Shown one piece after another: positions 1 to 10,095 of a stretch of 64,000 nt of DNA. The notes below the pieces were generated by a model, which ran no database searches, was not told the origin of the DNA, and saw nothing but the letters and a program-made list of their open reading frames with translations. This DNA is from UBA1161 sp002311745. GTDB lineage: Bacteria; Planctomycetota; Phycisphaerae; Tepidisphaerales; Tepidisphaeraceae. Location: the NCBI GenBank assembly GCA_050018415.1, contig JBEKAB010000018.1, positions 5,792 through 69,791 on the forward strand. Direction: 5' to 3'. Both the position numbers and the translations under genes were made by a program. How positions within the stretch are numbered: position 1 is the first letter of the stretch; every line of letters begins with the position of its first letter.

Positions 1-1
1 A

Positions 2-3000
2 GCCAGCTACGATGCGTCGGCGAGCGTCACACTGCCGGTTGGCGTGAGCGGCCAGTTCTATTTCTTCGTAAGGACCGACGTGTCGGGGCAGGTGTTTGAA
101 AACGGGATGACTGCCAACAATGTCGCGTGGACAGCCGCTTCGGTTACGGTCAACCTCACTCCGCCTCCCGATTTGGAGATCCAATCGATCGTCGCGCCGT
201 CCACGGCGTCGGCGAACCACAACTTCAGCTTCAAATACACCGCGGTCAACGCCGGAGCCGGAGCCACCCCGAATTACACCTGGACAGACTCATTCTATCT
301 TTCGCCAACTGCCTCCTACGACTCAACCACCGTAGTTTTCCTCGGCTTCCAAACGCACGTCGGAAGCCTGGCCGCCGGTGCGAGCTACAGCGCCAACGTC
401 ACCGTCCCGATTCCTCTTGCAGTCAGCGGCAATTACTACCTCATTGTGAACACCGATAGCGGGAATCAGGTGTTCGAATTGAACAAGCCGAACAACATCG
501 GCGCCTCAACAAGCACGATCGCCGTCTCTTCTATACCGGCTGATCTGGTCGTCACATCTGTCAGCGGACCAAGCAGCGCCGTTTCGGGCGTAAGCATCCC
601 GCTAAACTGGGTCGTCGCCAATCAGGGCGCCGGGGATACGGGCAACAGCACCTGGAAGGACAGCGTGTACATCACGGCCAAGAGTACATTTGACAGCACC
701 GCGACGCTGCTCAGTTCATTTACCCAATCCTCGAGTTTGAGTCCCGGCGGAAGTTATTCCAGGTCTGAATCCGTCACGCTGCCTATCAATCTCGCCGGAG
801 ATTACAACATCTTCGTCGTCACCAATTCGTCGAGTTTGGGATTCGAAACAAATTTGGCTAATAACGTCTCCGCGCCTATCGCCCTTACACTTCAGTCAGG
901 CGGAGGTTCGCAGGCACAAGTGTCCGACCTCCAGCCTGTTTCGATATCGGCTCCGGCAACCGTCACAACGGGCGGCACCGCGAACGTGAGCTGGACCGTC
1001 ATCAATAATGGTCCCGGCACGACCAATTCAAACTATTGGAACGACGACATCTGGCTGTCGACGAACACAAGCCTCGGCAGCGGCGGAACCGACATCTATC
1101 TCGGCTCTGTTCAACACACGAACGCGCTGGCCTCCGGAGCAAATTACACCGCTTCCGGCATTTTCACCGTGCCAAGAACCCCGACCGCAGGCAATTACTA
1201 TTTCATCCTCGCCGTCGACCGGCCCGTTGCACCGCCCGGCGTCACCACCGGCGAAAACCTCGTTTACGAAACCAACAAGTCGAACAACACGTTGGCGGCA
1301 TCCAGCCCAACGAGCGTCACGGTTTCCACGCCCGCGGAGTTGACCGTCACCAACGTCGCTGTCCCCGCATCCGTCTCCAGCGGCGGACAACTCTCAGTCG
1401 GTTGGACCGTCCATAACGCCGGCGGCAACACCGGAAATGTTTCGATTACCGATTCGGTCTACCTCTCGCTCGATCAGGTGCTCGACACGACTGACCGATA
1501 TCTCGGATCGGTCACAACCCAAGGCGGTCTGAACGCCGGCGCAAGCTACTCTCAAATGGGGACGTTTTCGCTGGCGTCCGGCTTGGCCGGAACTTACTAC
1601 GTCATTGTAGAAACAAACAGCAACCAAGCCGTCTACGAAGTGAATGCCGGCAATGATACGGCCGCTTCCGCCGCCGCCGTACAAATCAACTTGCCGGCTT
1701 TGGCTGATCTCGCCGCCGGAACGGTCACCATTCCCGCGACGGCCGTCGCGGGCCAGAACATCACGATCACATATCAGGTGACCAACGTCGGCGCCAATGC
1801 CGCCAGTGGATCGTGGACCGATTCCTTATATCTCTCCTCCTCGCCGACCTGGACCGTCAGCGACCCCTTGCTTGGCCATGTCTACCAGACCCAAAACCTC
1901 GGAGCCGGCGACTCCTACACGGGCACACTTACCGCACCGCTGCCGGGTGTGGCGCCAGGCAACTATTACGTGATCCTCCGGACTAACATTCTCAACACGC
2001 TTCCCGAAATCACTCAAAGCAACAACCTCAGCGCTTCGGTGACGCAGACGGCGATCGATGCCCCCGCACTTACCCTCAGCACTCCCACCTCCGGATTCTT
2101 GAGCACCGGTCAATCGGTGTATTACAAGGTCGTCGTCGCCGCTAACGAGACCCTCGACTTTTCGCTCACCAGCCAAGCTGCGTCGGCGTCCAACGAACTG
2201 TACGTCAGCTACGGGACTATGCCCACCCGCGCGGATTACGATTATCGTTACAGCCAGCCCTTCCAGGCCAACCAGCAGATCACCGTCCCCAACACGCAAG
2301 CCGGCTCCTATTACGTGCTGATTTACGGCAACAGCGTGCCCGGTAATGCCGAGAATTATTCCATCACCGCTTCGGCAATTCCGTTCTCGATCACCGCCGT
2401 CGCCAACGGAACGGTCGATAACAGCGGCCCCTCAACGATTGAGATCAGCGGCGCCCTCTTCGACCGCGCGACGACGTTCCAACTCGTCGATGCCGTTAAC
2501 AATGTCCTGCCCGCGACAAACGTTTATTTCCAGGATTCCGGCACGGTCTTCGCCACTTTCAATTTCACCGGACGGAATCCCGGTTCGTATGCTCTCCAGG
2601 CCATGCGAGGCGACGGCACGACCGCCCAATTCTCGGGCGCAGTCACCGTGGTTGCGGCAAAATCGCTGCCGGTCTTGAATCCCACCAACGGCGCTCAGAA
2701 CGGAGCGTTGGAAACCTATTTCGTGGCCCCGACGATTTCGCTCCCCAATCGCGTCGGCAGCTTCCAACTCGTCTATACGAATATCAGCGAACATGACATT
2801 GTCGCCCCGCTGCTGACGCTGACGTCCACCGACAAAACCGCGATCGGCCTCACCCCGACCAATGTGAAGAGCGTAAGTTATCTTTCCCTGCTGGGAACAA
2901 GTCCTGACGGCCCCGCGGGAATTCTGCGGCCGGGAGAAAGCGTTTCCAAGACTTTCTATTTCAAGAGCGCATCTTCCGCCGGTTCGTTGAACGACATTGA

Positions 3001-6000
3001 AGTCCAGGTCATTCAGACGAACGATATGGCTCCGCTGAATCTCAAGCCGTATCTGCCGGCGTCGGTGCTCCTGCAACCGAACTTTGACGCCATCTATGCC
3101 AATCTTCAGCAGGCCATCGGCAGCACCTGGGGCACCTATGTAAATGTGCTGGCGCAGAATGCGACGCTGCTGCCCGCTGTCATGGGGAATAACAGCGATC
3201 CGACAACGCTGCTCCAAATCTCCGTCGAGCGAGCCACCGCTGCCCTGGGAACTTCCATTTCCGGCACCATTTTCGCCGACGACCCGAACGTTGCGCTCGC
3301 CGGCCAGACGATTACCGCCGTCAATCAAACGACCCACGAAACGTATTCATCGTACTCCCTGAACGACGGCTCGTTCATCTTCCCCGTGGTCGATCCCGGC
3401 GCCTTTGTATTCCATCTCCCCAATGCTCTGATTCAGAATCCGCCGATCGTGACCGTCGCCGACGGGCAACAGGTCACCGGCGTCACGCTCAACCTCACCG
3501 CCGCCACCTCGATTTCCGGCCATGTCGTCAACTACGCAACCTCCAAGCCATCGAGCGGAATCACCGTCAGCCTCTACGATTCGCAGGGCAATAGCTACGC
3601 CACCACCACCGACAACAACGGCTATTATCAAATCAATGGCCTAGCTTCGGGTGATTATTCGCTCACGGCCAGCGACAGCACGGGCGTGGGATTCTCGCAG
3701 GACACCGTCGCCCTCACGGCGCCAAACGCCACCACACTGGATATTTCCTACGGCGAAGTGGGCGCCGTCTCCGGAACAATTTCATTCGCTGGAAGCGCTC
3801 CCTCGGATTCGCAGATTAGCGTGATCGCTTTTTCCGCGGACGGACAAAAGGCGTATTACGGAAAGGTGTCCAACGGCTCCTTCAACATCGCGGACCTGCC
3901 CGCCGGTTCATACTCGCTTCGGGTCGAGGCCGAGGGCTACGCTCCATTGACCATCTCACAAGTAACAACCATGGTGGGTCAGACGACGAACCTCGGAACA
4001 GTTTCCCTGGGCGCTGGCGCGAGCATTTCCGGTTCCGTTGAGCTCGACGGACAACCGGTGAGCAGCGGCCTAGACGTCATCGCCACCCTCGACGGCGGTA
4101 CCGCCGTCGATATGTTCAACGGAACACTGATGGGCAATGAATTCACCATAAACAGCCTCCCGGCCGGAACCTACACGATTTACATCACCGATAATGCATC
4201 CGACGGCCTTGAGGTCAGCTCGACTGTTACCGCGGGACAACAACAGGATCTCGGAGCGTTGGAGTTGGCGCCGGCCGCTTCCACTGCGAGCGCCGCCACT
4301 CAAGCCGCCGTCGCTTCAAGCGCGGCGGATTCGGCAAAACCAGCCGGTCTGACTCAAATCATTAAAGACCTACAACTGGCAAAGGAAAAGGCGTACCTGC
4401 TGGCGGTCTTGATCCCAGGAGAAGCGGCGTGGTTTGGCCTGAGTGTTGCTAACTTGTGGCTTGATTTTATAACGTCGTCGCCCTCCTCGCCGACTCCAGA
4501 GCAGTACTTTTCGGACGGCTCGGATGTCGTCGAAAGGTGGAACGGTTATCGGAATGATTCACAGATTCAGGGCTCTTTCAGTGACCTCCTCTACCTGGCA
4601 GCCAATCGGATCGCAGCTACACGCCTTCCCGCGGATTACTATGACTTGGCTTCAGGCGGGGTTGAATACGACCTTTGCGAACTGATAAAGCTATACAATG
4701 CGCTCCACCCGGGGACTGATTTCTACTCGCCATGGACCGTCCCTGGAAACACTGCCGGCGAGGAAGGTTCCTGGGTGCAGGCCGATGGCACGACTCGTTT
4801 CGATGATCGCATATTGGGTGGATCCGTGTTTGCCTACATAGAGGATGTCCAAGAGACTGATGATGACGGCAACGTAGTTGACCAAGAATACCTGGTCGTT
4901 GAATCTCAGATTTCAATGACCGTGATTGATTCCATTGATTTTCATCCGGGAGATCTCGGCTCACCGTTGGAACAGTTCCTGTTTACAACGGACCTGAAGG
5001 ATCTTGAAGACAACGGTTGGTCGTATGGCGTCCCATTTACCGTAGAGCTGACCGACAATTCAGGGAACATGGTGGTAATGCCTATAAATTCCCCTCAGCC
5101 ACCCGACAGCGACAACGATGACGACAACGACGACGAGCCTCCGCCTCCGCCGTCCACGCCGCCGGATGATTCCGACAATCCGGACGATTCCGATGACCCC
5201 AACGCACCTGATTCCGGCGGAGATTCCGACTGGCTGACGGGGACTTTCGAGGATCCCAACAATATTCTTGGACCCAGCGGCTTCGGCAGCCAGAAGTATG
5301 TCGCGGTCTCCCAGCCGCTGAATTACACCATCAACTTCGAAAACAAGCCGACCGCCACGCTGCCGGTCCCGCAGGTCGTTATTACCCAACATCTGGATCC
5401 CAATCTCGACGCCCGCACCTTCCGCCTCGGCAGCTTCGGTTGGGGCGGACAGATCTTCCAAGTCCCCGCCAACTCGGCTTACTACCAGACCACGATCGAC
5501 CGGAGCCAAACCCTGGGCTATGACGTGCAGGTGACTGCCACGATCGATGTCAGCACTGATACCGCCACCTGGGTATTCACGACCATCGACCCGGCCACGG
5601 GCGAGATGCCCGTCGATCCCAGGGTAGGCTTCCTCCCTCCGGATGATGCAATCGGCAGCGGCGAAGGTTTTGTCAGCTACACCGTCGTGCCCAATCAGTC
5701 CGATCCAACCGGAACCGTCGTCAACGCACAGGCCACCGTTGTCTTCAGCACCAACCCGCCGATGGACACGCCTCAAATCTCCAACACCATCGACGCCGGC
5801 ACGGGCCTGACCAGTTCCGTCGCCGCCTTGCCCGCGATCGAGTTTTCGCCGACTTTCAACGTGTCATGGTCGGGCAGCGAAGCCGCCAACGGATCGGCGG
5901 TTGCCTCGTATTCAATCTACGTGTCGGACAATGGCGGTCCGTTTACCGCCTGGCTCAGCCATACGACATTGACCTCGTCGCAGTACGTCGGCGCTCTCGG

Positions 6001-7153
6001 TCATACGTACAGTTTCTACAGCATTGCCAACGACAATGTTGGCAATGTGCAGGCAACCCCGGCAAGTGCCCAAGCCTCGACCCTCGTCCTGGCAGCTCCG
6101 ACGCTTACAATCTCCTCGCCACCTGGATCGTTGACCTACGACGGCGCCTCGGATGTGACTTCGTGGGTCGCGGCAACTCTCACTGGTGTCAGCGGCATTG
6201 CGCCACCGACCGGGCCGGTTCAGGTGCTCTACTTCAATGGAGCATCCGCCAGCGGCTCACCGCTTGCATCGCCGCCGGTCAATGCCGGCACCTACACGGT
6301 CGTCGCCACCTACGCCGGCGACGCCAATTACGCCTCGGCAACCAGCAACGCCGTGACGTTCACCATCACCCGCGCGTCGGTCGTCGTTACGCTTCCGACA
6401 CCGCCGGCCTCGATCGTGTACGATGGAACCAATGATGTCACCGCCTGGGTCACGGCCACGGTCACGGGTCCCAGCGGCGCTCCGGCTCCCTCCGGCGCGG
6501 TGACCTACACGTACTATTCCGGAACATCCGCCACGGGCACGCCGCTGTCCGCCGCTCCCGTCAACGCCGGAACCTACACGGTCGTGGCGAACTACGCCGG
6601 CAACAGCAACTACCTGCCCCGCCAGAGCGCCTCGGTTACGTTCACCATTACGCAGCCCGTCGCTCCCTTGTCGGTTTACTTTACGGTCGACGATGGGACC
6701 GCCCAGCGGTCGATGGTCAGAAGTCTGACCGTCGCTTTCAGCTCAGCGGTAACCTTGCAATCCGGCGCGATCACTCTGACCGACAGTAGCGGAAACGCCG
6801 TCGCCTACACCTTGAGCACGGCAGACAACATCACGTTTAGGCTGACGTTCGTCGGCGGTCAGTTCATCGGCGGCTCGCTTGCCAATGGCCGGTACGTCCT
6901 GACCGTGCATGCGTCCAAGGTAAGCGCCGCTGGTGGTGCGCAACTCTCGTCAGATCAGATGCTTAACTTCTGGCGGTTTTTCGGTGACTTCTACGGCACG
7001 GGCAGCGTGAACAACGCGGACAAGACGTTATTTACCCAGGTCTACAGAGGTCAGGCGACCGCTTATCTGGCTTATTTCGATTATGACGGCAATGGCGTGC
7101 TTAACGCCACAGATACAAATGCGTTTAATCAAGACTTCGGCAGGTCAATTTGA
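2..7153 (+). CDS. Giant secreted CARDB-repeat surface protein with dockerin-like end (5' partial)
   Basis: The frame is open from base 2, so the N-terminus and signal peptide lie outside the window; about 2380 residues are visible. Seen in order, counted from the GTG at 44: five to six CARDB-type beta-sandwich repeats of about 125 residues (to about 675), recognisable by recurring WTDSxYLS and GxYYxIVxT motifs; a PPC-like domain (about 680-780); four carboxypeptidase-regulatory-like repeats with SISGxV starts (about 1065-1385); a poorly recognisable stretch (about 1420-1680); an Asp/Pro-rich linker; a DUF11-like region; an Fn3-like segment; two MBG/Ig-like repeats near 6100-6650 with VNAGTYTVVA; and an EF-hand/dockerin-like C-terminus (DYDGNGVLNATDTNAF). 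I infer an extracellular structural or adhesive protein. No catalytic motif was seen. The family and mosaic layout are typical of Planctomycetota surface proteins. Confidence 0.85.
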   Translation, partial: ASYDASASVTLPVGVSGQFYFFVRTDVSGQVFENGMTANNVAWTAASVTVNLTPPPDLEIQSIVAPSTASANHNFSFKYTAVNAGAGATPNYTWTDSFYLSPTASYDSTTVVFLGFQTHVGSLAAGASYSANVTVPIPLAVSGNYYLIVNTDSGNQVFELNKPNNIGASTSTIAVSSIPADLVVTSVSGPSSAVSGVSIPLNWVVANQGAGDTGNSTWKDSVYITAKSTFDSTATLLSSFTQSSSLSPGGSYSRSESVTLPINLAGDYNIFVVTNSSSLGFETNLANNVSAPIALTLQSGGGSQAQVSDLQPVSISAPATVTTGGTANVSWTVINNGPGTTNSNYWNDDIWLSTNTSLGSGGTDIYLGSVQHTNALASGANYTASGIFTVPRTPTAGNYYFILAVDRPVAPPGVTTGENLVYETNKSNNTLAASSPTSVTVSTPAELTVTNVAVPASVSSGGQLSVGWTVHNAGGNTGNVSITDSVYLSLDQVLDTTDRYLGSVTTQGGLNAGASYSQMGTFSLASGLAGTYYVIVETNSNQAVYEVNAGNDTAASAAAVQINLPALADLAAGTVTIPATAVAGQNITITYQVTNVGANAASGSWTDSLYLSSSPTWTVSDPLLGHVYQTQNLGAGDSYTGTLTAPLPGVAPGNYYVILRTNILNTLPEITQSNNLSASVTQTAIDAPALTLSTPTSGFLSTGQSVYYKVVVAANETLDFSLTSQAASASNELYVSYGTMPTRADYDYRYSQPFQANQQITVPNTQAGSYYVLIYGNSVPGNAENYSITASAIPFSITAVANGTVDNSGPSTIEISGALFDRATTFQLVDAVNNVLPATNVYFQDSGTVFATFNFTGRNPGSYALQAMRGDGTTAQFSGAVTVVAAKSLPVLNPTNGAQNGALETYFVAPTISLPNRVGSFQLVYTNISEHDIVAPLLTLTSTDKTAIGLTPTNVKSVSYLSLLGTSPDGPAGILRPGESVSKTFYFKSASSAGSLNDIEVQVIQTNDMAPLNLKPYLPASVLLQPNFDAIYANLQQAIGSTWGTYVNVLAQNATLLPAVMGNNSDPTTLLQISVERATAALGTSISGTIFADDPNVALAGQTITAVNQTTHETYSSYSLNDGSFIFPVVDPGAFVFHLPNALIQNPPIVTVADGQQVTGVTLNLTAATSISGHVVNYATSKPSSGITVSLYDSQGNSYATTTDNNGYYQINGLASGDYSLTASDSTGVGFSQDTVALTAPNATTLDISYGEVGAVSGTISFAGSAPSDSQISVIAFSADGQKAYYGKVSNGSFNIADLPAGSYSLRVEAEGYAPLTISQVTTMVGQTTNLGTVSLGAGASISGSVELDGQPVSSGLDVIATLDGGTAVDMFNGTLMGNEFTINSLPAGTYTIYITDNASDGLEVSSTVTAGQQQDLGALELAPAASTASAATQAAVASSAADSAKPAGLTQIIKDLQLAKEKAYLLAVLIPGEAAWFGLSVANLWLDFITSSPSSPTPEQYFSDGSDVVERWNGYRNDSQIQGSFSDLLYLAANRIAATRLPADYYDLASGGVEYDLCELIKLYNALHPGTDFYSPWTVPGNTAGEEGSWVQADGTTRFDDRILGGSVFAYIEDVQETDDDGNVVDQEYLVVESQISMTVIDSIDFHPGDLGSPLEQFLFTTDLKDLEDNGWSYGVPFTVELTDNSGNMVVMPINSPQPPDSDNDDDNDDEPPPPPSTPPDDSDNPDDSDDPNAPDSGGDSDWLTGTFEDPNNILGPSGFGSQKYVAVSQPLNYTINFENKPTATLPVPQVVITQHLDPNLDARTFRLGSFGWGGQIFQVPANSAYYQTTIDRSQTLGYDVQVTATIDVSTDTATWVFTTIDPATGEMPVDPRVGFLPPDDAIGSGEGFVSYTVVPNQSDPTGTVVNAQATVVFSTNPPMDTPQISNTIDAGTGLTSSVAALPAIEFSPTFNVSWSGSEAANGSAVASYSIYVSDNGGPFTAWLSHTTLTSSQYVGALGHTYSFYSIANDNVGNVQATPASAQASTLVLAAPTLTISSPPGSLTYDGASDVTSWVAATLTGVSGIAPPTGPVQVLYFNGASASGSPLASPPVNAGTYTVVATYAGDANYASATSNAVTFTITRASVVVTLPTPPASIVYDGTNDVTAWVTATVTGPSGAPAPSGAVTYTYYSGTSATGTPLSAAPVNAGTYTVVANYAGNSNYLPRQSASVTFTITQPVAPLSVYFTVDDGTAQRSMVRSLTVAFSSAVTLQSGAITLTDSSGNAVAYTLSTADNITFRLTFVGGQFIGGSLANGRYVLTVHASKVSAAGGAQLSSDQMLNFWRFFGDFYGTGSVNNADKTLFTQVYRGQATAYLAYFDYDGNGVLNATDTNAFNQDFGRSI

Positions 7154-7220
7154 TATACTGCTGACTCCTTGAGCGGAATGGGCCTCATCCCAAAATGAGC
7201 ATCTTTCGGGGAGAAAGTGC

Positions 7221-7955
7221 ATGCGCGGGAGAAAATGGCTTTGCGGGCTTGTCGTTTTTTGCGTAGGGGTTTTCGCAAACTGGGAAAAGGCGCGGGCGAC
7301 GACCTACACCTATTACTACGTCGCTGACCAGAGCAGCTATACCGTCGCGCCTGGCAGCGTCGTATCGGTTCCGCTGTATCTGCAGGAAGTCAACAGCGAT
7401 CAATCGAGCAACTCCCTTTTGGCCAGCGAGCATGGCCTGTCCGCGGCGGGGGTAAACGTTTCGTATTTCTCTGGATCGACCACGACCACAATCACGGGCG
7501 CCGCCACCAATACCGGAGCGGTTCCCAACGGTTTTGACGACCCCGCCTCGATGGGAATCGTCAATTCAATCACCTCCGCGACCATCACCGAGAGCACGGA
7601 CCCGCCGCCGTTTGGAACGGATACCGTCGGCGTGGAAGCAGGAACGCAAACCAATGGAGTTTCCGAGGTCTACCTCGGAACCATCACGATTCATGCCAGC
7701 CTGCTGGGAGGACAGCAAACCGTATTCACGGTCGGCGTCGCTGATCCGAACGTCGGCAGCACCTTCACCAACGACAACCTCTACGACTTGGACAACAACA
7801 TTGATCCCTTCAACCCGGCGGGTGCCTCCGATTTGTATTTCACCGCGGCATCGACCAATTTTGACGTGATCACAACTTTGGTGCCCGAGCCTGCGTCACT
7901 CAGCTTACTCAGCCTCGCCGGAATCGGTCTTTGTCGGCGCCGGCGAAGAGGTTGA
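7221..7955 (+). CDS. PEP-CTERM exosortase-sorted secreted protein
   Basis: A 244-residue protein with an N-terminal signal peptide (basic MRGRK, then a hydrophobic stretch ending near KARA). The C-terminus is a textbook PEP-CTERM signal: VPEPAS, then a short hydrophobic helix (LSLLSLAGIGLC), then RRRRRG. In this family the signal is recognised by an exosortase and the protein is cut and anchored or released at the cell surface. The body is Thr/Ser/Asn-rich and beta-strand-like, with no catalytic motif. A GGGGAGAAA ribosome binding site lies just before the ATG. It follows the giant surface protein by 67 bases on the same strand and may share its transcript. Function unknown. Confidence 0.85.
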   Translation: MRGRKWLCGLVVFCVGVFANWEKARATTYTYYYVADQSSYTVAPGSVVSVPLYLQEVNSDQSSNSLLASEHGLSAAGVNVSYFSGSTTTTITGAATNTGAVPNGFDDPASMGIVNSITSATITESTDPPPFGTDTVGVEAGTQTNGVSEVYLGTITIHASLLGGQQTVFTVGVADPNVGSTFTNDNLYDLDNNIDPFNPAGASDLYFTAASTNFDVITTLVPEPASLSLLSLAGIGLCRRRRRG

Positions 7956-8414
7956 GCAGAGAAGCATTAGAGCATTCCCCACTGCCTTGCAGCGCATAGC
8001 CCCGGCGGCGCGAGGAACCACCGAGACCACGCCCGCACGCGTCGTCCGCCAATGGATAGGCGACAGCGAGTTGGTTGCCAGAAACCGTATTAAGGTTGCC
8101 GATAGGCATTTCACCAAGGCCGCATGCACGTACCTGGGTAAAGCGGTGCACCATCATCCAGTGCCGCGCCGGCCCATCTTTCGGAAATGTACGAAGCCGT
8201 GAAGCGGCTGCCTCGACCTGGCGTCGTCCCCCAGGAGCAAATCCGCACCGGCACGGCAGATGCTCCCGTTTCAGATCCGCGAGCGGTGGACACGTGGTGG
8301 ACACAGCCTGCACCGGCATCGGCATCGACCGGCAGCAATAATCCTTCGATTGCGGCGCCGATGAGTGCCAAAACACCTCGGAAAGACCGTGTGTTTCCCG
8401 CTCATCGGCAGGCA
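7956..8414. other. Intergenic stretch without a recognisable gene
   Basis: About 460 bases between the PEP-CTERM gene and the promoter of tRNA-Arg. Short frames exist on both strands, but none has a convincing start, ribosome binding site or recognisable family. No terminator with a T-run was seen after the upstream gene. Confidence 0.5.
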
Positions 8415-8444
8415 TTGACACCGTTCGACTTGCTCAGATATCAA
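8415..8444 (+). promoter_or_regulatory. Candidate promoter of tRNA-Arg
   Basis: A perfect TTGACA (8415-8420) is followed after 18 bases by TATCAA (8439-8444), a weaker -10 match. The tRNA begins 25 bases further on, which fits a short 5' leader. The assignment rests on this match and on position only. Confidence 0.45.
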
Positions 8445-8469
8445 AACCGCGATAGCGTTGAAATTTCGG

Positions 8470-8543
8470 GCCCGCGTAGCTCAGTTGGATAGAGCGCTGG
8501 TTTCCTAAACCGGAGGTCACAGGTTCGACTCCTGTCGCGGGTA
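8470..8543 (+). tRNA. tRNA-Arg (anticodon CCT)
   Basis: A full cloverleaf can be folded: acceptor GCCCGCG/CGCGGGT, D-arm GCTCAGTTGGATAGAGC, anticodon stem CTGGT/ACCGG around the loop TTCCTAA (anticodon CCT, reading AGG), and T-arm ACAGG-TTCGACT-CCTGT, with discriminator A. Its length is 74 bases. The CCA end is not encoded. The histidine kinase frame begins one base after it. Confidence 0.95.
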
Positions 8544-8544
8544 G

Positions 8545-10095
8545 TTGACCTTTGAGGATCACATCGCCGCTTCCCCCCGCCGAAGTATTCGACGGGTCTC
8601 TCTGCCGTACGTTTGGGCCCTGCTCTACGTCGGCGCGGCGCTGCTGCTCATGTGGCTCATCGAGCCGCGGGTGGGACAGAGCCTTTCGCCGCTGCTGTAT
8701 GCCGCGGTGATGTTGGCCGCGTGGGCCGGCGGACTTGGGCCGGCGCTGCTGGCCACGGCCATCTCCGCCTATTTCAGCGCGTTTCCGTTCACCCGGTTTC
8801 CCGAGTCGCCTGGATTCGGATGGGATGATTCCGCGCGGGTGGTGGTCTTCCTGCTGGTCGCCATCCTCATGAGTTCGCTCACCAGCCTCCGCAAGCGGGC
8901 CGAGCAGGCCTTGCAGCGCTCCCACGCCCAGCTTGAGCTGCGTGTCGAGCAGCGAACGGCCGAGCTGCGGCGATCCAACGATCTGCTCCGCGAAAGCGAG
9001 GAGCGATTTCGCCTCCTGGTGGACGGCGTGGCCGACTATGCCATCGTCATGCTCGACGCGGCCGGCAAAATCGTCAGTTGGAACCCCGGCGCCGGGCGGA
9101 TTTTCGGCTATGCGCACGAGCAGGCCGTCGGCCGGGATGCCTCCGCGTTTTACCGGCCGCAGGACATCGCCCAGGCCAAGCCCGCCGCGGACCTGCGCGA
9201 GGCCGCCGAGCAGGGCCGACATGAGGATGAGGGCTGGCGCGTGCGCCGCGACTCCAGCCATTTCTGGGCCAACGTCATCACCACCGCTCTGCGCGACGAG
9301 CAGGGCCGCTTGCGCGGTTTCGCCCAGGTCACGCGCGACGTGACCGAGCTGCGCTCGCTGGAAAAGGAGCTGCTGGAGATCAGCGAGCGCGAGCAAATGC
9401 GGATCGGTCACGATCTGCACGACGGATTGGGGCAGGAGCTGACCGGCATTGCCCTGCTGGCGCAGAACCTGCGGCAGAAGCTGTCGCAGCAGCACCCGGG
9501 CGAGTCGGCTGAGGCGGCACGCATCGCCAGCCTGGTCAACCGCGCGGTGGAGCAGACCCGGAAGCTGGCCCGCGGCTTCTCGCCGGTGGATTTGGGTCCG
9601 GAGGGGCTGGAGACCGCCCTGCGGGACATCGCCTCGAAGGTGCAGGCCCTGGGCCGACCGTGCACGGCGGTTTTTCGCGGCCAGCTTTCGGCGACCGATG
9701 ACGCCGCGGCCCTGCACCTGTTCCGCATCGCCCAGGAGGCGGTGAACAACGCCCTCCGCCACGCCAACGCCAAGCAAATCCGTGTCGAATTGGATACAAT
9801 GCCGTCGGCCGTCACGTTGGCGGTGCATGACGACGGCGTCGGATTGCCGCAGCCTGATCTGCGCGGCAAAGGGATGGGCATCCGCGTCATGCAGTATCGA
9901 GCCCGCATGATCGGCGCGACGCTGGAGATCCGCAGCGGTTCCTCCGGCACCAGCGTCATCTGCACGTGTCCAACCCAGGCAACTCATGAGCACGACACCG
10001 ACCAAAAAGCCAGCGACGCCGGCGCAAGCCGCGCCAGCGGCGGCACCGGCGATAGCCGCAACCAAGACCCGCTCCCGCGTGCTTCTGGTGGATGA
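8545..10095 (+). CDS. Membrane PAS-domain histidine kinase, NarL/DesK class
   Basis: A 516-residue sensor kinase. Residues about 20-115 hold hydrophobic helices resembling the DUF4118 four-helix module. A coiled coil follows (about 118-155), then a PAS domain (about 150-265), a HisKA_3 dimerisation helix with the phospho-acceptor in HDLHDGLGQE (H292), and an HATPase_c domain (EAVNNALRHA, DDGVGLP, GKGMGIRVM). It should autophosphorylate and pass phosphate to the overlapping response regulator. The start is uncertain: no ATG precedes the first membrane helix, so the TTG at 8545, immediately after tRNA-Arg, is the best choice. The last 37 codons overlap the regulator gene and lie beyond the ATPase fold. 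Confidence 0.85.
   Translation: MTFEDHIAASPRRSIRRVSLPYVWALLYVGAALLLMWLIEPRVGQSLSPLLYAAVMLAAWAGGLGPALLATAISAYFSAFPFTRFPESPGFGWDDSARVVVFLLVAILMSSLTSLRKRAEQALQRSHAQLELRVEQRTAELRRSNDLLRESEERFRLLVDGVADYAIVMLDAAGKIVSWNPGAGRIFGYAHEQAVGRDASAFYRPQDIAQAKPAADLREAAEQGRHEDEGWRVRRDSSHFWANVITTALRDEQGRLRGFAQVTRDVTELRSLEKELLEISEREQMRIGHDLHDGLGQELTGIALLAQNLRQKLSQQHPGESAEAARIASLVNRAVEQTRKLARGFSPVDLGPEGLETALRDIASKVQALGRPCTAVFRGQLSATDDAAALHLFRIAQEAVNNALRHANAKQIRVELDTMPSAVTLAVHDDGVGLPQPDLRGKGMGIRVMQYRARMIGATLEIRSGSSGTSVICTCPTQATHEHDTDQKASDAGASRASGGTGDSRNQDPLPRASGG

Noticed and set aside
8434..10065. A 543-codon minus-strand frame
   Set aside because: It lies opposite the histidine kinase and covers tRNA-Arg; the kinase has complete family motifs, so this frame is a shadow.
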